In this document: one piece after another, positions 61,591-64,000 of the stretch | Position numbering within the stretch: the first letter of the stretch is position 1 | Layout of the letters: each line of letters opens with the position of its first letter | Source: Pedobacter sp. N36a | GTDB taxonomy: Bacteria; Bacteroidota; Bacteroidia; Sphingobacteriales; Sphingobacteriaceae | Direction of reading: 5' to 3' | Assembly (NCBI RefSeq): GCF_014472395.1 | Contig: NZ_JACSZW010000005.1 | Location: forward strand, 124,001-188,000 | Length of the DNA stretch: 64,000 nt | Made by a program: the position numbers and the translations under genes | The notes under the pieces: generated by a model | Databases searched by the model: none | What the model saw: the letters and a program-made list of their open reading frames with translations, nothing else | What the model was told of the DNA's origin: nothing

Positions 61591-62742
61591 TTATTTGTAA
61601 ACCATGGCAAAATGGGCAGGGATATCGCCTGTAACCACCGACCATTTCTTTTTCCCTGAGGGATCAAAGCAATACAGCACTCCCGGCGAAACATAATCCC
61701 GGGCATCCGTTACAAATACTTCTTTCGTGTATTTATCTATTGCGATCCCGTAAGGAATCATAATATTTGCTTCTGTTCCATCTGTGATGAACTTTTTACT
61801 CAAAATTTTCTCTTCTTTTACATCCAGCATTCCATAGCTCAGGCTAAATTTCCCAGTATGGTTACTCCATTCTGAGCCATAGAAATAGGCGATATCGTCG
61901 TCTATAGCCAGATTACTTGCGCCAATATCAAAACGTGTTTTTATTTCATCGGTTTTGGTATCGATGACGAATATTTTGGAATGAATATCTAAGTAATTCC
62001 CTCTGGAAGTGACATAAATATCTCCGTATCGATCTGCTTTTACGCGATGGAGATTGATGGCAACTTCTATATTTTTGACTAATGTAAAGGAGTTCAGATC
62101 AATGACAGAAACCCTGGTATCATAGTTTAAAGGAGTATATCCACCTGAATTGGCCACGTATAATTTTTGCCCAACAACGGCCATTTCTTCAGGTTGTCTG
62201 CCTACCTCTACACGTTTTTCTTCGGCAAGTGAGGTCGTATCGATTTGTATGACCACTCCATTTGGCGCGTTAGGAACGCCGATTTTTCCGAGGTAAGCAC
62301 TTACATAGGCTTTTCCAGCACTAAAAGTGATGTAGCGTGCATTCGTGATGTTAATCTGTCTAATACGCTTTCCAGTTTTAGCCTCCATCACTTCAACTTT
62401 ATTAGAAGCATTGACCACTACATACAGCTTAGATCCATAGATTGCAATGTCATTAGCGACATCTCCAAGCCCATTTATTTGTGCGGGATTCTGCTGGTTA
62501 TAAATGTTTCTTCTGTAGATTCCGGTAGAAAAATCCATATAGTCTAAGGAGGCTTTATTCATGCCCATATTTCCTTCATTTACCAGATAAAAACCTTGGA
62601 GCTGGCGCGAAGGATCAGCTGGCAATACACGATCCTGCTCTTCTGGAATCACCTGCACATCCTTGCGGCAGGCACTTAGAAAAAGTCCCAGTAAGCTGAA
62701 CACGATCAAAGCAGCGCTTCTATTGGTTTTCATTATCTTCAT
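61591..62742 (-). CDS. btuG: BtuG-like corrinoid-binding lipoprotein
   Basis: Frame opens at 62757, but ATG 62742 (or 62733) fits the lipoprotein leader SLLGLFLSAC then RKDV and avoids overlap with the receptor. The mature protein is a YncE-like seven-bladed propeller: GFYLVNEGNMGMNKASLDYM, LGDVANDIAIYGSKLYVVV, GRQPEEMAVVGQKLYVANSG, VAINLHRVKADRYGDIYVTS and YGIAIDKYTKEVFVTDARDY. These blocks resemble Bacteroides thetaiotaomicron BtuG closely, as I remember that sequence. It should cap the TonB receptor and hand over cobalamin. The receptor gene ends 5 bases before its start, so they are co-transcribed. Confidence 0.84.
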   Translation of the reverse strand: MKIMKTNRSAALIVFSLLGLFLSACRKDVQVIPEEQDRVLPADPSRQLQGFYLVNEGNMGMNKASLDYMDFSTGIYRRNIYNQQNPAQINGLGDVANDIAIYGSKLYVVVNASNKVEVMEAKTGKRIRQINITNARYITFSAGKAYVSAYLGKIGVPNAPNGVVIQIDTTSLAEEKRVEVGRQPEEMAVVGQKLYVANSGGYTPLNYDTRVSVIDLNSFTLVKNIEVAINLHRVKADRYGDIYVTSRGNYLDIHSKIFVIDTKTDEIKTRFDIGASNLAIDDDIAYFYGSEWSNHTGKFSLSYGMLDVKEEKILSKKFITDGTEANIMIPYGIAIDKYTKEVFVTDARDYVSPGVLYCFDPSGKKKWSVVTGDIPAHFAMVYK

Positions 62743-62746
62743 GTTT

Positions 62747-64000
62747 TTAATAATCATAGGTTAAACTGAATCGGTAAGATCTTCCCGGCATCGGATAATT
62801 TGTGATGACTGCATAAGCCTGATTCAGCAAGTTGTTTACCTCCCCTGTCAGCCTTAATTTCCTTTTCTGGATTTGCGTTTGGTAATGCAAGGCCAGATCA
62901 TGGGTATAAAAGGGCTGTACGTAATTTTTAGGAATATTGGCGCTCTGGTCATAACGTTCACCTGTATAGAGGTAGCTATAATTCAGCGCAAATTTCTTGT
63001 AGGCAGCAGCAGCTAAAAATGTACCGCTATGCAATGGGACGTAAGGAATCTGATTTTTGTAAGTGGTTGATTTTGGATCAGCATCTTTTGCCTGCTGATA
63101 GGTATAGGTAAGCCCAAGACTTAAGTTGAGCACATCAGCCATTTCCCAGGCAGACTGAATATTGACATCCATTCCTTTTATTTCAACTTTTCCTAAATTT
63201 CTCATACTCCACATCGCCTGTGAGGTTCCCGGAACGGCCACAATCTTATCTTTTACCTGGTTAAAGTAAGCATCCGCCTGAATAGAGAACTGCGTAAGCG
63301 CAGCGTTTTCATAGCCTTTGATGTAAGTAAAACCGAGGTCATATTGTTTGGTATATTCCGGGCGAAGCACCGTAAATTGGTAAAAAGTGTAATAAAGATC
63401 GTTAAAGGTAGGCATCCGGAAAATGCGCTTGTAAAAGGATCGGATTCTGAATTCTTTTTGATTAAATGGCTGCCAGGATACCATTACCGTGGGTGTCAGC
63501 TCATTTTTACTTCCTGCTGCAGGACCGGATTCCACTTTATCCTTCAGCAGGGTACTCAATAGATTGGCTTGAATATCCAGCCGCTCGAAATGAAATTGAG
63601 TAGCTACAGCATTCAGCAAAGTATATCTCGTAGGATAAGCAAAGAGGTCCAGATTGGCATTCATATCGTTTAGCTGATAATCAGCAGACCAGAGCACATC
63701 CCAGAATTTATTGATTTTCAATTTATTCGCCAAAGAGAAGTAGAATTCCTGCTGATGGTAAGTATTGTCCAGAAAACCTGTAGTTTTTACAATATCCGGA
63801 TTCAGGAAACGCATATCATCATTTGAATATTTTACTAAAGCGGCCAGACTGTATTTCCCGATGTTCTTTTCATAAGCAGATTGTGCAAAGAAATTACGAT
63901 TCCACATGCGTTGTGCAAAGTGAAAAACGTTGGCTACGATGGCGCCAGGTAAACCCTGATTCTCTTTGTACCCATATAGCTTTACGTTCCATTTACTACT
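62747..64000 (-). CDS. TonB-dependent outer membrane receptor, 5' partial (BtuB-like)
   Basis: The frame is open to the right edge of the window; the ATG at 63907 is internal. The visible 417 residues are the C-terminal part of a 22-strand barrel: strands such as WDVLWSADYQLNDMNANLDL, QKEFRIRSFYKRIFRMPTFN, QYDLGFTYIKGYENAALTQF and LNLSLGLTYTYQQA, and the terminal signature RSYRFSLTYDY ending in an aromatic. The plug and TonB box lie outside. IFRMPTFNDLYY is a typical TBDR block. The BtuG-like gene downstream makes a corrinoid the best guess for its ligand. A cobalamin riboswitch, if present, would be upstream, beyond 64000. Confidence 0.9.
   Translation of the reverse strand, partial: SSKWNVKLYGYKENQGLPGAIVANVFHFAQRMWNRNFFAQSAYEKNIGKYSLAALVKYSNDDMRFLNPDIVKTTGFLDNTYHQQEFYFSLANKLKINKFWDVLWSADYQLNDMNANLDLFAYPTRYTLLNAVATQFHFERLDIQANLLSTLLKDKVESGPAAGSKNELTPTVMVSWQPFNQKEFRIRSFYKRIFRMPTFNDLYYTFYQFTVLRPEYTKQYDLGFTYIKGYENAALTQFSIQADAYFNQVKDKIVAVPGTSQAMWSMRNLGKVEIKGMDVNIQSAWEMADVLNLSLGLTYTYQQAKDADPKSTTYKNQIPYVPLHSGTFLAAAAYKKFALNYSYLYTGERYDQSANIPKNYVQPFYTHDLALHYQTQIQKRKLRLTGEVNNLLNQAYAVITNYPMPGRSYRFSLTYDY

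Overview
The window looks like chromosome of a Bacteroidota member, most likely a Pedobacter-like Sphingobacteriaceae. Reasons: low GC, many lipoproteins with an S/G-C-K-K-D type start, a TonB-dependent receptor operon with DUF5074/YncE-like propellers, promoter motifs of the TAnnTTTG type, an OmpA/thrombospondin-3 porin and few Shine-Dalgarno sites. The species assignment is inference. No tRNA, rRNA, CRISPR array, insertion sequence or prophage gene was recognised.

Region 1 (1-41.5 kb) is a very large surface-glycan and secondary-metabolite locus. It opens with the end of a nonribosomal peptide synthetase (methyltransferase, end of adenylation domain, carrier protein, thioesterase) overlapping a phosphopantetheinyl transferase. 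Two glycosyltransferases follow, then a + strand run: GT14 enzyme, dTDP-3-amino-sugar isomerase and aminotransferase, TIGR04325-type methyltransferase, ABC exporter and a terpene-cyclase/prenyltransferase-fold protein. After a glycosidase lipoprotein come two glycosyltransferases and a UbiA prenyltransferase. The 17.3-22.6 kb block carries a GMC oxidoreductase with a small partner, a UbiA protein of the decaprenyl-phosphate phosphoribosyltransferase type, a HAD phosphatase and a GT-C glycosyltransferase. I read these as a possible lipid-linked pentose pathway.

From 41.5 kb down to 22.6 kb all genes run on the minus strand and form a Wzx/Wzy-type exopolysaccharide system. In order they are: response regulator, initiating sugar transferase with a degenerate receiver domain, half-length TolC-like protein, Wzc-like protein with a decayed ATPase, Wzy-like polymerase, a 26-residue coupled membrane peptide, acyltransferase, four glycosyltransferases, beta-helix lipoprotein, flippase, GT8 enzyme, a second GMC/gluconate-dehydrogenase-subunit-3 pair, a 58-codon small gene and a GT14 enzyme.

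Region 2 (41.6-47.3 kb) holds ordinary genes: a small lipoprotein, a cold-shock protein, a YeeZ-like SDR, a beta-CASP metallo-beta-lactamase nuclease and an OmpA-family porin, several with clear terminators. Region 3 (47.4-53.8 kb) is a tellurium-resistance/Ter stress module: TerC, an unknown protein, TelA, two TerD proteins, then a phosphoribosyltransferase and a HAD phosphatase. Region 4 (53.8-57.7 kb) has an AraC regulator with a metal-binding-like N-terminus divergent from a Bcr/CflA exporter, a repeat protein whose signal peptide is broken by a stop codon, and a sirtuin. Region 5 (57.7-64 kb) resembles Bacteroidetes corrinoid (vitamin B12) uptake loci: TonB-dependent receptor, BtuG-like propellers, a surface lipoprotein and an S-component-like membrane protein. 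The receptor runs off the right edge and the NRPS off the left edge.
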